Shown: piece by piece, positions 63,807 to 64,000 of the stretch | Layout: every line of letters starts with the position of its first letter | Position numbering within the stretch: position 1 is the stretch's first letter | Assembly: GCF_036370855.1 (NCBI RefSeq) | Contig: NW_026991398.1 | Coordinates: 186,001-250,000, forward strand | Source: Dromaius novaehollandiae | Lineage: Eukaryota > Chordata > Aves > Casuariiformes > Dromaiidae | Length of the DNA stretch: 64,000 nucleotides | Direction: 5' to 3' | Program-made: the position numbers and the translations under genes | The notes under the pieces: model-generated | Seen by the model: only the letters and a program-made list of their open reading frames with translations | What the model was told of the DNA's origin: nothing | Database searches by the model: none

Positions 63807-64000
63807 CTGGCCTATGAGGGCCTGAAGCAGAAGTGGCCTCACAAGTACAAACTGCACCAACATGCCTGTGCTGGCCCATGAGGTACTGAGGCCAAGGCAC
63901 CTCACCATCTGCATCCAAGCCATGGGCCTGATGCTCGCCTATGAGGTGCTGAGGCAGAAAGTGACCTCACCAGCATCACCAAACCCATGTGCATGTGGCT
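63807..64000 (+). repeat. 64-bp minisatellite running off the window
   Basis: Three diverged units start at 63,807, 63,871 and 63,934, each beginning 'ctSgccYatgaggNNctgaRgc' and including 'cctcac'. The array continues past the end of the window. Confidence 0.75.

Noticed and set aside
1-64000. CRISPR arrays, operons, tRNA or rRNA genes
   Set aside because: Nothing in the window fits. The tandem repeats found are eukaryotic mini- and microsatellites, and no cloverleaf-type sequence was recognised.

Overview
The window is nuclear DNA from a vertebrate, almost certainly a bird. The evidence is several intronless olfactory receptor (OR) genes of the OR14-like type that is expanded in birds, many decayed CR1 LINEs, and endogenous retroviruses. 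There are no bacterial-type operons. Apart from retroelement coding remnants, the only protein-coding genes I can support are ORs: three intact OR14-like genes, one intact family 6/11-like OR and one broken family 6-like OR.

Layout, left to right. 1-3.88 kb is one arm of a highly similar (about 96% by eye) inverted duplication whose partner is 40.1-44.25 kb. 5.65-8.44 kb is a long decayed CR1 on the minus strand. 8.0 to about 14.4 kb is an OR14 unit (gene at 12,483-13,418, +). 15.48-15.78 kb is a 60-bp tandem array in which each unit carries a ZNF143/THAP11-like motif. 15.9-22.7 kb has no gene I can support. 22.7-23.6 kb is an OR pseudogene (-), and 26.03-26.96 kb is an intact OR (+). 27-32 kb holds microsatellites and LTR-like DNA. 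32.1-33.4 kb is a fossil ERVL-type pol (integrase plus dUTPase, -). 33.4-37.4 kb has CR1 scraps and an LTR-like segment. 37.48-38.40 kb is an OR14 gene (-), followed by CR1 (39.7-40.9 kb). 45.05-46.01 kb is another OR14 gene (-) with a flank to about 50.4 kb that mirrors 8.0-12.5 kb. 50,451-58,494 is a complete young provirus inserted into a CR1. 58.5-64 kb holds the rest of that CR1, a block duplicated from 39.1-39.7 kb, a CR1 scrap, an LTR-like segment and a 64-bp minisatellite running off the right edge.

The OR14 part is built from repeated cassettes made of a CR1-bearing upstream flank, a conserved 3' splice acceptor, an intronless OR coding exon and a downstream flank. Cassettes occur in both orientations, so the locus has grown by inverted and direct segmental duplication. 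Homology at base 1 predicts a further OR14 gene ending about 0.8 kb left of the window.

The provirus is the most unusual object. Two 1,155-bp LTRs differ at only two positions and are flanked by a 5-bp target duplication. Between them one uninterrupted 1,703-codon frame runs Gag, protease, reverse transcriptase (RT), partial RNase H and Env. There is no integrase, the RT active site is altered, and no nucleocapsid zinc knuckle is visible. Its integrase must have been supplied in trans.
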